Part shown: positions 50,847 through 59,928 of the stretch, piece after piece | How positions within the stretch are numbered: the stretch's first letter is position 1 | Layout of the letters: every line of letters begins with the position of its first letter | Source of the DNA: Actinokineospora enzanensis DSM 44649 | GTDB taxonomy: Bacteria > Actinomycetota > Actinomycetes > Mycobacteriales > Pseudonocardiaceae | Reading direction: 5' to 3' | NCBI RefSeq assembly: GCF_000374445.1 | Contig: NZ_KB894403.1 | Coordinates: 146,335 to 210,334 of the forward strand | DNA length: 64,000 nt | Notes under the pieces: model-generated | Seen by the model: the letters and a program-made list of their open reading frames with translations, nothing else | Database searches by the model: none | What the model was told of the DNA's origin: nothing | Translations under genes and position numbers: made by a program

Positions 50847-51271
50847 TGGGCGAGCAGGCGGTCCCCGCGTACTGGAAGCTCGGGGGCACGACCTTCGTGC
50901 TCGAAGCCGACCGCGCGGGCAACTGGGCCGGGCACTGGCTGAACTGGCGCACCGGCCGGTTCGACCGCCGTGACGACCGCATCACCGACGTCCTGCTGGC
51001 CACCGCGGAACCCGACATCGCCGCCCTCGATGCGGACGAGTTCGTCTGGGAGACCGAGTCCGTCCGCTCCGAGCTCCGCGGCGACGGCGAGGTGTTCGCC
51101 CTCTACGACACCATCGACGCCATGCTCGACCAGGCCGGACCTGCGGGCCTCGGTCCGATGGAGACACTCCTGATTCAAGGGCTGCGCGCCAGGACTTTCG
51201 AACTCTGGCAGATCGACGCCCGCCGCGCTCCAGGCGAACCGTCCAGGATCCGCGTCACCGGATTCCGCTGA
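50846..51271 (+). CDS. Unknown protein coupled to the RelA/SpoT-like gene, possible immunity factor
   Basis: 141 residues, acidic, with YWKLGGTTFVLEADRAGNW near the start and FVWETESVRSELRGDGEVFALYDTI in the middle. No family was recognised. The ATG at 50846 overlaps the TGA of the preceding gene, which is typical of toxin/immunity or enzyme/regulator pairs. A strong hairpin terminator follows. Confidence 0.6.
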   Translation: MGEQAVPAYWKLGGTTFVLEADRAGNWAGHWLNWRTGRFDRRDDRITDVLLATAEPDIAALDADEFVWETESVRSELRGDGEVFALYDTIDAMLDQAGPAGLGPMETLLIQGLRARTFELWQIDARRAPGEPSRIRVTGFR

Positions 51272-51285
51272 ACGTCGTTCCGGAC

Positions 51286-51328
51286 CGGCGTGCGGTCCCG
51301 GAAGGAGCGTTCCCGGGACCGCACGCCG
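51286..51328. terminator. Perfect 16-bp stem bidirectional terminator
   Basis: Arm 51286-51301 (CGGCGTGCGGTCCCGG) is fully complementary to 51313-51328, with an 11-nt loop. It sits between convergent genes ending at 51271 (plus) and 51336 (minus), so it probably terminates both. Confidence 0.85.
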
Positions 51329-51335
51329 TGGTCGA

Positions 51336-51719
51336 TCAGTAGTGGCAGTTGAACGGGCCCTGGACCACCGAGCTGGCCCGGTTGTCGACAGACGGGTCCA
51401 GGTTGCCCTTCGCACCGAAGAAGACGCTGGTCAGGTGCGGCTCCAGCCCGTTGTACCCGTCGCACAGGCTGAAGGCGTTGTCCACGGTCCGGTTCCAGAA
51501 GGACGTGGCCGCGTTGTCGATCCCCTGCCCAGCGAGGTTCGGTGAACCCACGTGGAAGTAGGCGATCGTGCCCTGGCCGTTGGCGCCGGAGAACAGGCAG
51601 AAATAGGTGTTCGGGCACCGGTCCCAGCCGGTGGCCGCGTCGGCCGGGGTCATTGACAGGCCGATGGCGGCGATCGCGGTACCCGCCGCGGTCAGGGCTC
51701 GCATGACATTCTTGCGCAC
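51336..51719 (-). CDS. Secreted peptidase-inhibitor-like protein (family I36 type)
   Basis: 127 residues with a signal peptide ending PADA-A near residue 28. The mature domain has RCPNTYFCLFSGANGQGTIA, like the gamma-crystallin-type fold of Streptomyces metalloproteinase inhibitor (I36), plus further Cys in LCDGYN and FNCHY for disulfides. GTG 51719 follows AAGGAG. It is probably a secreted protease inhibitor or a related antimicrobial-type small protein. Confidence 0.78.
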   Translation of the reverse strand: MRKNVMRALTAAGTAIAAIGLSMTPADAATGWDRCPNTYFCLFSGANGQGTIAYFHVGSPNLAGQGIDNAATSFWNRTVDNAFSLCDGYNGLEPHLTSVFFGAKGNLDPSVDNRASSVVQGPFNCHY

Positions 51720-51932
51720 GGTGAACTCCTTGCTGAAGCAGCGGGCACGCGGCCATGGCGGCATCCGCCTGTGCGGATGTCGCCATCGTGTGCCGTGAAC
51801 CTGCCCGCGGGCGCCCCCAGTGGCCACCCGTTTCACTGTCTACTTGCTCCGATCGCCCGGCACAACCGCGCGGCGGGAATATGACCCGAGTGGACCTCTC
51901 AAACAGGAATTTGGTGGGTATTCCGTAGGTCG

Positions 51933-52466
51933 TCACTCCACCGGTTCGGGCTGGCGGTGTTCGACGGGCTCCACAGGCGGGGTCACCTTCCACAGTGGAT
52001 ACGGCACCCCGGCGAGCCGGTTGAACGTGCTCCCCGCCACCAGCAGTACCAGTACCCCCACCAGGATCGTGGCCAGCTGCAACGGCGTGTGCAGCACGCC
52101 CAGCGCGACGATCAGTGTCGTGGCGCCTGCGGGCGGGTGCGACAGCCGACCCCACACCATGCCCCCACAGGTGAAGGTCAACGCCAGGACGGCCGCCCCG
52201 GCACGGGACCAGTCCATGTGGACAAGGTTCGGCGGGCTGTTCCACAAGCCGAACGCGGTCAGTCCGAGAACACCCCCGACCAGACCGATGAGATGACCAC
52301 CGACCGCGTTGCGCGGACTCGCGGCAGGCACCAGCGGCGTGGCGAACATCAGGTACGCCGTCGGCCCCAGCGACGGGAACACCAGTGCCTGACCGGTGAG
52401 CACGGCCAACGCCCCCAGCAGCGAGGTCACCACGAGGGCGCCGAAGGCGGAACGGGCGCCGCTCAC
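51933..52466 (-). CDS. HPP-family membrane protein at the end of the nar operon
   Basis: 177 residues with about four transmembrane helices (FGALVVTSLLGALAVLTGQAL, VGGHLIGLVGGVLGLTAFGLW, VLALTFTCGGMVW, LATILVGVLVLLVAGSTF). The SHPPAGATTLIVAL motif is the HPP signature. HPP proteins are implicated in nitrite uptake or transport in some organisms. GTG 52466 overlaps the narI stop in a GTGA, so it belongs to the nar operon and may handle nitrate or nitrite. Confidence 0.82.
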   Translation of the reverse strand: MSGARSAFGALVVTSLLGALAVLTGQALVFPSLGPTAYLMFATPLVPAASPRNAVGGHLIGLVGGVLGLTAFGLWNSPPNLVHMDWSRAGAAVLALTFTCGGMVWGRLSHPPAGATTLIVALGVLHTPLQLATILVGVLVLLVAGSTFNRLAGVPYPLWKVTPPVEPVEHRQPEPVE

Positions 52467-53185
52467 GTGTCGTCCCAGCCCGGCCGGGCGCGGCGGGACG
52501 CGAGGCGGTGGTCACGGGTGCGGTAGACGATGTACGGGCGGATCAGGTAATGCACCGGGGCGCTGAACGCGTGGACCAGGCGGCTGAAGGGCCAGAGGGC
52601 GAACAGGGCCATGGCGAACAGGGCGTGCAGGCGGTAGGGGAGCGGGACGGCCGACATCAGGGACGGGTCGGGGTCGAGCAGCAGGATGCTGCGGAACCAC
52701 GGCGACACCGTGGCGCGGTAGTCGTAGTCGATGCTCCTGGTCAGCACCGTGGCCGTCATCCCCAGCAGCACCGTGGCCGCCAGCAGCGGGTACATCAGCC
52801 GGTCGTCACCACTGGTCGCCCGCCGCACCGCCGGTGTCCGCCACCGTCGATACAACAACACCCCCAGGCCGACCACCGTGCCCGCCCCCGCCAGACCCCC
52901 GGCGGTGAACGACACCAGGTGGTACATCTCGTCGTGCACACCCAGCCACCGCGTCACCGAGGCGGGCACGAGCAGACCTGCGACATGCCCGCCGATCACG
53001 AACAACAGTCCGAAATGGAACAACGGACTCCCGATCCGCAACAAGCGAGACTCGTGCAGCTGCGAACTCCGCGTCGTCCACCCGAACCGGTCATGCCGGT
53101 AGCGCCAGACCAGCCCGCCCACCAGGACGACGAGCGTCAGGTATGGCAACACCGCCCACAGCAACAGATCGAACGCGTCGGTCAT
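52463..53185 (-). CDS. narI: Respiratory nitrate reductase gamma subunit
   Basis: 240 residues, a diheme b-type membrane anchor with five helices. Haem-ligand histidines are in SPLFHFGLLFVIGGHVAGLL, DEMYHLVSFTAGG and YRLHALFAMALFALWPFSRLVHAF. NarI passes electrons from menaquinol to NarH. ATG 53185 overlaps the narJ stop (ATGA). Confidence 0.95.
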   Translation of the reverse strand: MTDAFDLLLWAVLPYLTLVVLVGGLVWRYRHDRFGWTTRSSQLHESRLLRIGSPLFHFGLLFVIGGHVAGLLVPASVTRWLGVHDEMYHLVSFTAGGLAGAGTVVGLGVLLYRRWRTPAVRRATSGDDRLMYPLLAATVLLGMTATVLTRSIDYDYRATVSPWFRSILLLDPDPSLMSAVPLPYRLHALFAMALFALWPFSRLVHAFSAPVHYLIRPYIVYRTRDHRLASRRARPGWDDT

Positions 53186-53757
53186 CGGGTCATCTCCGGG
53201 GCGCCGTAGCCGGGCAACCCGACCAGTTCGACAGGGATGGTGTGCCGGGGAACGACAGCCGCGTCATCACGTTCCGGCAGCGTGGCCAACACCGCGCCCA
53301 CAATGGACGCATACGGCGTGCCGAACCGCGTCAGGTTCCCGTGCAACATGGACACCGCGGCACGGAACCGGGACAGCAGACGAAGCCCCGGACGGCCCGC
53401 GTGTGCCGCGAACTCCAACAACACCGGCAGATAGTCAGGCAGCTCACCGGCCGCCGGGACATACCCGTGACGGCGATACTCCTGCTTCACCGCCGCCAAC
53501 GACGCCCCCCGCTTCCGCGTGTCACCATCGGTGAACCACGTCAGGTACGGGCACCGATTGGACCTCGTGTCGAACACATCCACATAGTGCCGAGCAGCGT
53601 CCACCGCGGCGGAGCGTTCCAGATGGACGATCAACTCCTCCACCGCGGGCGACCCCACCTCCGGCAGACACCGGCGCAACAACGGCAGCAGCCCGCGCAT
53701 CTCGTCCGGATAGTGCAGACAATGCGCCGCGAACTGGTACAGCACCCGGGAGCTCAC
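53182..53757 (-). CDS. narJ: Nitrate reductase assembly chaperone
   Basis: 191 residues of the NarJ/TorD type (LYQFAAHCLHYPDEM near the N-terminus, HYVDVFDTRSNRCPYLTWF, RRHGYVPAAGELPDYLPVLLEFAA). NarJ is needed for molybdenum cofactor insertion in NarG. GTG 53757 overlaps the narH stop and ATGA links it to narI. Confidence 0.94.
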   Translation of the reverse strand: MSSRVLYQFAAHCLHYPDEMRGLLPLLRRCLPEVGSPAVEELIVHLERSAAVDAARHYVDVFDTRSNRCPYLTWFTDGDTRKRGASLAAVKQEYRRHGYVPAAGELPDYLPVLLEFAAHAGRPGLRLLSRFRAAVSMLHGNLTRFGTPYASIVGAVLATLPERDDAAVVPRHTIPVELVGLPGYGAPEMTR

Positions 53758-55301
53758 GGCCGTGCCCCGCCCCGCAGCGTCGGGAACATGCCGTCCGGCC
53801 GCTCGTCATCGCGCCAGGTGAACAGGTCGGTGCGGCCGTCGACCATGCCCGGCCCGCCGTCGCCGTCCAGGCTGCACCTGGTGGCGATGCCCTCCAGCTC
53901 GTGCGCCCGCCCGATCCCGGCCGTCGGGATGACGTACCGGTCGGCGTACTTCGCGATGGCCAGCAGCCGGTACATCGACTCGATCTCCGCGGCCGTCATC
54001 CCCACCCGACCTGGTCCACGCTGGTCGGTCGGCTCACCGAGATTGATCGACCGCATGTGCGCGCGCATCGCCCCGAGCCTGCGCAGGGCCAGCCGCACCG
54101 GTTCCGGGTCGCCCGCGGTGAACAGGCCCGCCAGGTAGTCCAGCGGGATGCGCAGCGCGTCGATCGCGCCGAACAGGTTGCCCGCCTCCTCGCCGTCGAA
54201 CCCGGTGCCCGACAACGCGTCGACCACCGGCGAGAGCGGCGGCACGTACCAGACCATCGGCATCGTCCGGTACTCCGGGTGCAACGGCAGCGCCACCCGG
54301 TACCGCGCGATCAGCTCGTACACCGGCGAGCGCCGGGCCGCGGTGATCCAGTCGTGCGGGATCCCGGACTGTTCCGCCGCTGCCGCCACCGCCGGGTCGT
54401 GCGGGTCCAGGAACACACCGAGCTGCGCCTGGTAGAGCCGCTGCTCGTCCTCGGTCGCGGCGGCGGCGCCGACTTTGTCGGCGTCGTAGAGCATCACGCC
54501 GATGTAGCGCAGCCGGCCCACGCAGGTCTCCGCGCACACGGTCGGCTGCCCGACCTCCAGTCGCGGGTAGCAGAACGTGCATTTCTCGGCCTTGCCGGTC
54601 TTGTGGTTGAAGTACACCTTCTTGTACGGGCACCCCGACACGCACATCCGCCAGCCCCGGCACCGGTCCTGATCGACCAGCACGATCCCGTCTTCGGTCC
54701 GCTTGTACATCGCCCCCGACGGGCACGAGGCCACACAGGACGGGTTCAGGCAGTGCTCGCAGATGCGCGGCAGGAAGAACATGAACGACTGCTCGTACTC
54801 GAACCGCACGTCCCGGCCCAGCTTCTGCACGACCGGGTCCTCGGGCGCGTGCTGCGGCGCCCCACCGAGACTGTCCTCCCAGTTCGGACCCCACTTCACC
54901 TCCGCAGGTGCCCCGGTCACCGCCGACAGCGGCCGTGCAACGGGGATGTCCTCGCTCAGCGGAGCCTCGGTGAGGTTGCGGTAGTCGTAGGTCCACGGCT
55001 GGTAGTAATCGTCCAATTCGGGCAGGTCGGGGTTGGCGAAGATGTTGAGCAGCTTGCGCAACCGCCCGCCGCCTGCCAGCCGAAGACGTCCATTGCGGAC
55101 AGTCCACCCGCCCTTCCACCGCGACTGGTCCTCGTAGCGGCGGGGGTAACCCTGGCCGGGCTTGGTCTCCACGTTGTTGAACCACGCGTACTCGACGCCG
55201 CCGCGGTTGGTCCAGGTCTGCTTGCAGGTGACCGAGCAGGTGTGGCAGCCGATGCACTTGTCCAGGTTCATCACCATGGCCAGCTGCGCCATGACACGCA
55301 T
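53754..55301 (-). CDS. narH: Respiratory nitrate reductase beta subunit
   Basis: 515 residues with four Fe-S cluster motifs: CIGCHTCSVTCK near the N-terminus, CEHCLNPSCVASCPSGA, DRCRGWRMCVSGCPYKK (Trp in place of one Cys, which marks the 3Fe-4S site), and CTFCYPR. It transfers electrons from NarI to NarG on the cytoplasmic side. Its ATG at 55301 overlaps the narG stop by one base. Confidence 0.97.
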   Translation of the reverse strand: MRVMAQLAMVMNLDKCIGCHTCSVTCKQTWTNRGGVEYAWFNNVETKPGQGYPRRYEDQSRWKGGWTVRNGRLRLAGGGRLRKLLNIFANPDLPELDDYYQPWTYDYRNLTEAPLSEDIPVARPLSAVTGAPAEVKWGPNWEDSLGGAPQHAPEDPVVQKLGRDVRFEYEQSFMFFLPRICEHCLNPSCVASCPSGAMYKRTEDGIVLVDQDRCRGWRMCVSGCPYKKVYFNHKTGKAEKCTFCYPRLEVGQPTVCAETCVGRLRYIGVMLYDADKVGAAAATEDEQRLYQAQLGVFLDPHDPAVAAAAEQSGIPHDWITAARRSPVYELIARYRVALPLHPEYRTMPMVWYVPPLSPVVDALSGTGFDGEEAGNLFGAIDALRIPLDYLAGLFTAGDPEPVRLALRRLGAMRAHMRSINLGEPTDQRGPGRVGMTAAEIESMYRLLAIAKYADRYVIPTAGIGRAHELEGIATRCSLDGDGGPGMVDGRTDLFTWRDDERPDGMFPTLRGGARP

Positions 55302-58300
55302 CAGTACTCCACCTCCTGGGAGCGGCGGCGCAGCACGGTGATCTCGTCGCGCTGGTTGCCGGTCGGGCCGTAGTAGTTGAGCGCGAAGCAGAGCTGCCCG
55401 TAGCCGCCGACCAGGTGCGTCGGCTTGACCTGCACTCGGGTCAGCGAGTTGTGGATGCCGCCGCGCTTGCCGGTGGTCTCGCTCCTGGGCACGTTCACCG
55501 TGCGTTCCTGCGCGTGGTAGAGGAACACGGTGCCGGTGGGCATCCGGTGCGAGACGATCGCCCGGGCCACCACCACGCCGTTGCGGTTGACCGCCTCGAC
55601 CCAGTCGTTGTCGGACACGCCGATCGCGGCGGCGTCGGCCGGGCTGACCCAGAACGCCGGGCCGCCCCGCGACAGCGTCTGCATGATCGGGTTGTCCTGG
55701 TACTCGGAGTGGATCGACCACTTCGAGTGCGGCGTCAGGTACCGCACGGTCACCTCGGGGCCGTTCGGGCCGAGCACCGGTTCGCCGAACAGCCGGTGCA
55801 GGTCCAGCGGCGGCCGGTAGACCGGCAGCTGCTCGCCGATCTCGGCGACCCAGTCGTGGTCGAGGTAGAAATGCTGGCGGCCGGTGAGCGTGTGCCAGGG
55901 CTTGAGCCGCTCGACGTTGATGGTGAACGGCGCGTACCGGCGGCCGCCGGACTCGTCGCCGGACCACTCTGGGCTGGTCACCACGCTCGCCGGGCGCGAG
56001 CGGGTGTCGGCGAAGGTGACCCGGTGCGCCCGGTGGTGCTCGATCAGCGGCCGCAGCGGCTTGCCGACGCGCTCCTCCAGGGACCGGAAGCCCTCGTCGG
56101 CGAGCCTGCCGTTGGTGGTGCCGGACAGCGCGAGCACGGCGTCGGCGGCCTTCCGGTCGGTGTCCAGCAGCGGTCGTCCGGCGGTCGGGCCGGTGCCGGC
56201 GACGCCGTTGGCCTCGGCCAGCCAGGCAAGCTCGGGGGCCACCTCGGCGGTCCAGCCCTTGGTGGTGACGCCGAGCTTGTCCAGCAACGGGCCCAGGGTG
56301 GCCAGCTTGGCGCCGATGGCGGTGTAGTCGCGTTCGACGACGGTGAGGGTGGGGAACGTGCGGCCGGGGATCGGCTCGCCGTCGCCCGCGCGCCAGTCGC
56401 GGACCACGCCGCCGGGCTGGGCGGTCTCACCGGGGGTGTCGTGCAGCAGGGCGGTGGCCACCACGTCGCGGCGGGTGCCCAGGTGGGGGACGGCCAGCTC
56501 GCTGAGCCGGGCGGCGATGGCGTGGAAGGTGTCGAAGTCGGTGCGCGCCTGCCACGGCGGGTCGACGGCGGCGTTGAACGAGTGCACGAACGGGTGCATG
56601 TCCGTGCTCGACAGGTCGTGCTTCTCGTACCAGGTGGCGGCCGGGAGCGTGACGTCGGCGAACAGCGTGGTGCTGGTCATCCGGAAGTCCAGCGCCAGCA
56701 ACAGGTCCAGCTTGCCCTCCGGCGCCTCGTCGCGCCAGCGAACGTCCGTGGGCCGCTGCTCGGGCGGGGTCTCCTCGGCGCGCGGGTTGCCGTCGGCGCC
56801 GAGCAGGTGCTTGAGGAAGTACTCGTTGCCCTTGGCCGACGACCCGAGCAGGTTCGCCCGCCACACGGTCAGCACCCGCGGCCAGTTCCCCGGCGCGTCC
56901 GGGTCCTCGCAGGCGAAGCCGAGCCTGCCCGCGCGGACCTCGTCGAGCACGTGCGCGGCCGGGTCGCGCTCGCCCGCCTCGTCGGCCAGGTCGAGCGGGT
57001 TGCGATCGAAGGTGGGATAGGAGGGCATCCAGCCCAGCCGCGCCGAGGTGGCCAGGCAGTCGGCGACCGCGCGGCCCGCCAGCGTGCCCGCGGCGCCGGG
57101 CCAGGCCAGCGTGTCGGCGGTGAGCCGGTCGTAGCGCCACTGGTCGGTGTGGGTGTACCAGTAGCCGGTGCCGATCATCTGCCGCGGCGGCCGGTGCCAG
57201 TCCGACGCGCTCGCCAGGGTGTTCCAGCCGGTCAGCGGGCGGACCTTCTCCTGGCCGACGTAGTGCGCCCAGCCGCCGCCGTTGCGGCCCTGGCAGCCGG
57301 TGAGCAGCAGCAGCGTCAGGAACGAGCGGTAGACCAGGTCGGAGTGGAACCAGTGGTTGGTGCCCGCGCCCATGATGATCATGCACCGGCCGCCGGAGCG
57401 CACCGCGGTGTCGGCGAACTCGCGGGCCACCCGGGCCAGCCGCGCGGCGGGCACGCTGGTGAGGGTCTGCGCCCAGGCGGGGGTGCCGGGGGAGTCGGGG
57501 TCGTCGTAGCCGGTGGGCCAGTCGCCGGGCAGGCCGGGGCGGGCGACGCCGTACTGGGCCAGGAGCAGGTCGAACACCGTGGTCACGAGCCTGCCGCCGA
57601 CGCGCCTGGCCGGGACGCCGCGCCGGATGGCGTCGCCGCGGCCCTCGGGGTTGTCGAACCTGGGCAGCAGCACCTCGACCGGTTCGTTGTCCGGTGTGCC
57701 GTGCAGGGAGAGCAGCGGGACGATGTCGCCGAGATCGAGGTTCCAGCGTCCCGGTTCCGCGTTCCAGCGGAATCCGAGAGTGCCGTTCGGGGCCACCGGT
57801 CGGTCTGTTCCGCTATCTATCAGTACCGGTTTCCAGACCGCGTCGGAGTCCGTTTCGCCCAGGTTCGCAGCGGTCAGGAACTTACCGGGGACCAGGCGGT
57901 CGCCTTGTGTTTCCAGCGTTACCAGGAACGGCAGGTCCGTGAACGATCGCACATAGTCGGTAAAAAAGGGAACGGTATTCCGGACAAAGAACTCGTTCAG
58001 GACGACGTGCCCCATGGCTATCGCCATGGCGGCGTCCGTCCCCGGGTGCGGTGCCAGCCATTCGTCGGCGAACTTGGTGGCGTCGGAATAATCCGGGGAA
58101 CACACCACGACCTTCTGGCCGCGATACCTCGCCTCCGCCAGGAAATGCGCGTCCGGGGTACGGGTGACCGGCACGTTGGAACCCCACAGCATCAGGTAGG
58201 CGGCGTCCCACCAGTCCGCGGACTCCGGCACGTCGGTCTGGTCGCCGAACACCTGCGGCGAGGCGGGCGGCAGGTCGGCGTACCAGTCGTAGAAGGACAG

Positions 58301-58993
58301 CATGGGCGCGCCGATCAGCGCCATGAACCGGGAGCCGACCGCGTGCGAGACCATCGACATCGCCGGGATGGGGGAGAACCCGGCGACCCGGTCCGGCCCG
58401 TGCCGCTTGATGGTGTGCACGTGCCCGGCGGCGACGATCTCGACCGCCTCGTCCCAGGACACCCGCACCAGCCCGCCCTTGCCGCGCGCGCGGTGGTAGG
58501 CGCGGCGCTTGAGTGGATCGTCCACGATGGACGCCCACGCCTCGACCGGGTCATCGTGGACCCGTTTGGCCTCGCGGTACATCTCGACCAGCACACCGCG
58601 CGCGTAGGGGTAGCGCACGCGCAGCGGGGAGTAGGAGTACCAGGAGAACGAGGCCCCGCGCGGACAGCCGCGCGGCTCGTACTCGGGGCGGTCGGGGCCG
58701 GTGGACGGGTAGTCGACGTCCTGGGTCTCCCAGGTGATGATGCCGTCCTTGACGTAGACGTTCCAGCGGCACGACCCGGTGCAGTTGACCCCGTGCGTGG
58801 ACGGGACGACCTTGTCGTGACTCCACCGGTCGCGGTAGAACGCGTCGCCGTCGCGACCGCCGCGCCGAAACGCCACCCGCAGGTCCTCGGATGTCTCGGC
58901 GGCCGTGAGGAAACGGCCGGTGGACAGCAGCAGATCACCGACCCGGTCCTGGATCGAATTCACTTTATCCATGCCGGGGAATGCCGCGCACAT
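55301..58993 (-). CDS. narG: Respiratory nitrate reductase alpha subunit
   Basis: About 1,230 residues, the normal NarG length. The N-terminal HGVNCTGSCRW supplies His/Cys ligands of the FS0 4Fe-4S cluster. The region YDWYADLPPASPQ and LWGSNVPVTRTPDAHF matches the molybdenum bis-MGD site of membrane-bound nitrate reductases. ATG 58993 has GGAGGG 8 nt upstream; a GTG at 59002 is less well placed. It heads the narGHJI-HPP operon and enables nitrate respiration under low oxygen. No narK or sensor gene is next to it in this window. Confidence 0.97.
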   Translation of the reverse strand: MCAAFPGMDKVNSIQDRVGDLLLSTGRFLTAAETSEDLRVAFRRGGRDGDAFYRDRWSHDKVVPSTHGVNCTGSCRWNVYVKDGIITWETQDVDYPSTGPDRPEYEPRGCPRGASFSWYSYSPLRVRYPYARGVLVEMYREAKRVHDDPVEAWASIVDDPLKRRAYHRARGKGGLVRVSWDEAVEIVAAGHVHTIKRHGPDRVAGFSPIPAMSMVSHAVGSRFMALIGAPMLSFYDWYADLPPASPQVFGDQTDVPESADWWDAAYLMLWGSNVPVTRTPDAHFLAEARYRGQKVVVCSPDYSDATKFADEWLAPHPGTDAAMAIAMGHVVLNEFFVRNTVPFFTDYVRSFTDLPFLVTLETQGDRLVPGKFLTAANLGETDSDAVWKPVLIDSGTDRPVAPNGTLGFRWNAEPGRWNLDLGDIVPLLSLHGTPDNEPVEVLLPRFDNPEGRGDAIRRGVPARRVGGRLVTTVFDLLLAQYGVARPGLPGDWPTGYDDPDSPGTPAWAQTLTSVPAARLARVAREFADTAVRSGGRCMIIMGAGTNHWFHSDLVYRSFLTLLLLTGCQGRNGGGWAHYVGQEKVRPLTGWNTLASASDWHRPPRQMIGTGYWYTHTDQWRYDRLTADTLAWPGAAGTLAGRAVADCLATSARLGWMPSYPTFDRNPLDLADEAGERDPAAHVLDEVRAGRLGFACEDPDAPGNWPRVLTVWRANLLGSSAKGNEYFLKHLLGADGNPRAEETPPEQRPTDVRWRDEAPEGKLDLLLALDFRMTSTTLFADVTLPAATWYEKHDLSSTDMHPFVHSFNAAVDPPWQARTDFDTFHAIAARLSELAVPHLGTRRDVVATALLHDTPGETAQPGGVVRDWRAGDGEPIPGRTFPTLTVVERDYTAIGAKLATLGPLLDKLGVTTKGWTAEVAPELAWLAEANGVAGTGPTAGRPLLDTDRKAADAVLALSGTTNGRLADEGFRSLEERVGKPLRPLIEHHRAHRVTFADTRSRPASVVTSPEWSGDESGGRRYAPFTINVERLKPWHTLTGRQHFYLDHDWVAEIGEQLPVYRPPLDLHRLFGEPVLGPNGPEVTVRYLTPHSKWSIHSEYQDNPIMQTLSRGGPAFWVSPADAAAIGVSDNDWVEAVNRNGVVVARAIVSHRMPTGTVFLYHAQERTVNVPRSETTGKRGGIHNSLTRVQVKPTHLVGGYGQLCFALNYYGPTGNQRDEITVLRRRSQEVEY

Positions 58994-59242
58994 GGTTTCC
59001 ACCCTCCAGGACAGCCTGCCGAGATCGGTCCATTAAACGCCCCGTGATCAGTTGACTACACCTCGGTGTGATCTAGAACACTGTGCATCCGTCAGGTTTT
59101 ACCGGTCCATTTCGGAACCTTTATAAGGACCTTGGTCACCTTTCCGCACCCTGTCACCACGAATTCACTCGAATCAACTACGGCCGGTTTCGACGCTCCT
59201 GATCTAAAATTCGACCCGACCCGCCCCGGAAAGGTGGCCGCG
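58994..59242. promoter_or_regulatory. Divergent narG upstream region
   Basis: A 249 bp region, lower in GC than its flanks (notably 59040-59130). It holds the narG promoter and that of the small gene at 59243. I could not assign a specific FNR, Lsr or GlnR box by eye. Confidence 0.45.
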
Positions 59243-59710
59243 ATGCCCGATCAAACCCGCCTCGACATTCGCGCGACCGTGTGGGGACATGCCGACAACC
59301 GGCTCGCCGCACTCCTCGTGGAAGGCCTCGCCACCCCGTACTTCCCCATCGCCCTCCTGCGCAGCGGCCTGACCCTCGTCCCCGACCCGCACCGCCTCGC
59401 CCTGCCGCACGCCCCCGGCTGGCATGTCCGCCTCGTCCCCGACGACACCCTCACCCTCCGCTGGCCGCACCGCGGTCCCCTCCTCGCCCACGCGCCCGTC
59501 GACCTCCCCGCCACCTGGCGCTGGGCCGCCCGCCGCCGCTCCACCGTGCTGCTGCTCGCGGGCCCCCACCTCGGTCTGACCAGGCACACCGCGGCCGCGC
59601 GTCAGGAAGCGTTGGAACAGGCCGCCGCCGACGGCATGGTCGTGGGCGCGGCTGTGTCCTATGTGGAGGAACGCGCCGCATGGAGCGGAGTGGCCCGCGC
59701 GGCTCGATGA
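59243..59710 (+). CDS. Unknown 155-residue protein divergent from narG
   Basis: 155 residues starting PDQTRLDIRATVWGHADNRL. It has a Pro/Leu/Arg-rich middle (LRWPHRGPLLAHAP) and a helical C-terminus (AARQEALEQAAADGMVVGAA). No signal peptide, TM helix or known domain is recognised. ATG 59243 is preceded by an AAAGG element. It shares the intergenic region with narG, so it may respond to the same signal. Confidence 0.55.
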   Translation: MPDQTRLDIRATVWGHADNRLAALLVEGLATPYFPIALLRSGLTLVPDPHRLALPHAPGWHVRLVPDDTLTLRWPHRGPLLAHAPVDLPATWRWAARRRSTVLLLAGPHLGLTRHTAAARQEALEQAAADGMVVGAAVSYVEERAAWSGVARAAR

Positions 59711-59928
59711 CGACCTGCAGCGAGGTGCCTGCTCAGGGGCACAATCCTGCGAGGCAGTCGACCGACCACGTCGGTGGTATCGACCTCAGGACGGCCGCCG
59801 TCCGAATCGGGGACATGGACCTGTCAGCCGGTGGCGGCGCGCACCTTGATCGATTTCGGCGCGCGGTGCCTGCCGGGTGGTTCTACCGTGAGGCGGTCGG
59901 ACGGTCGGTGCACGGATCGGGGGCGGCG

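Noticed and set aside
55415..59047. 1,210-codon plus-strand frame opposite narG
   Set aside because: Antisense shadow: Arg/Gly/Val-rich, no motif, while narG is unambiguous.
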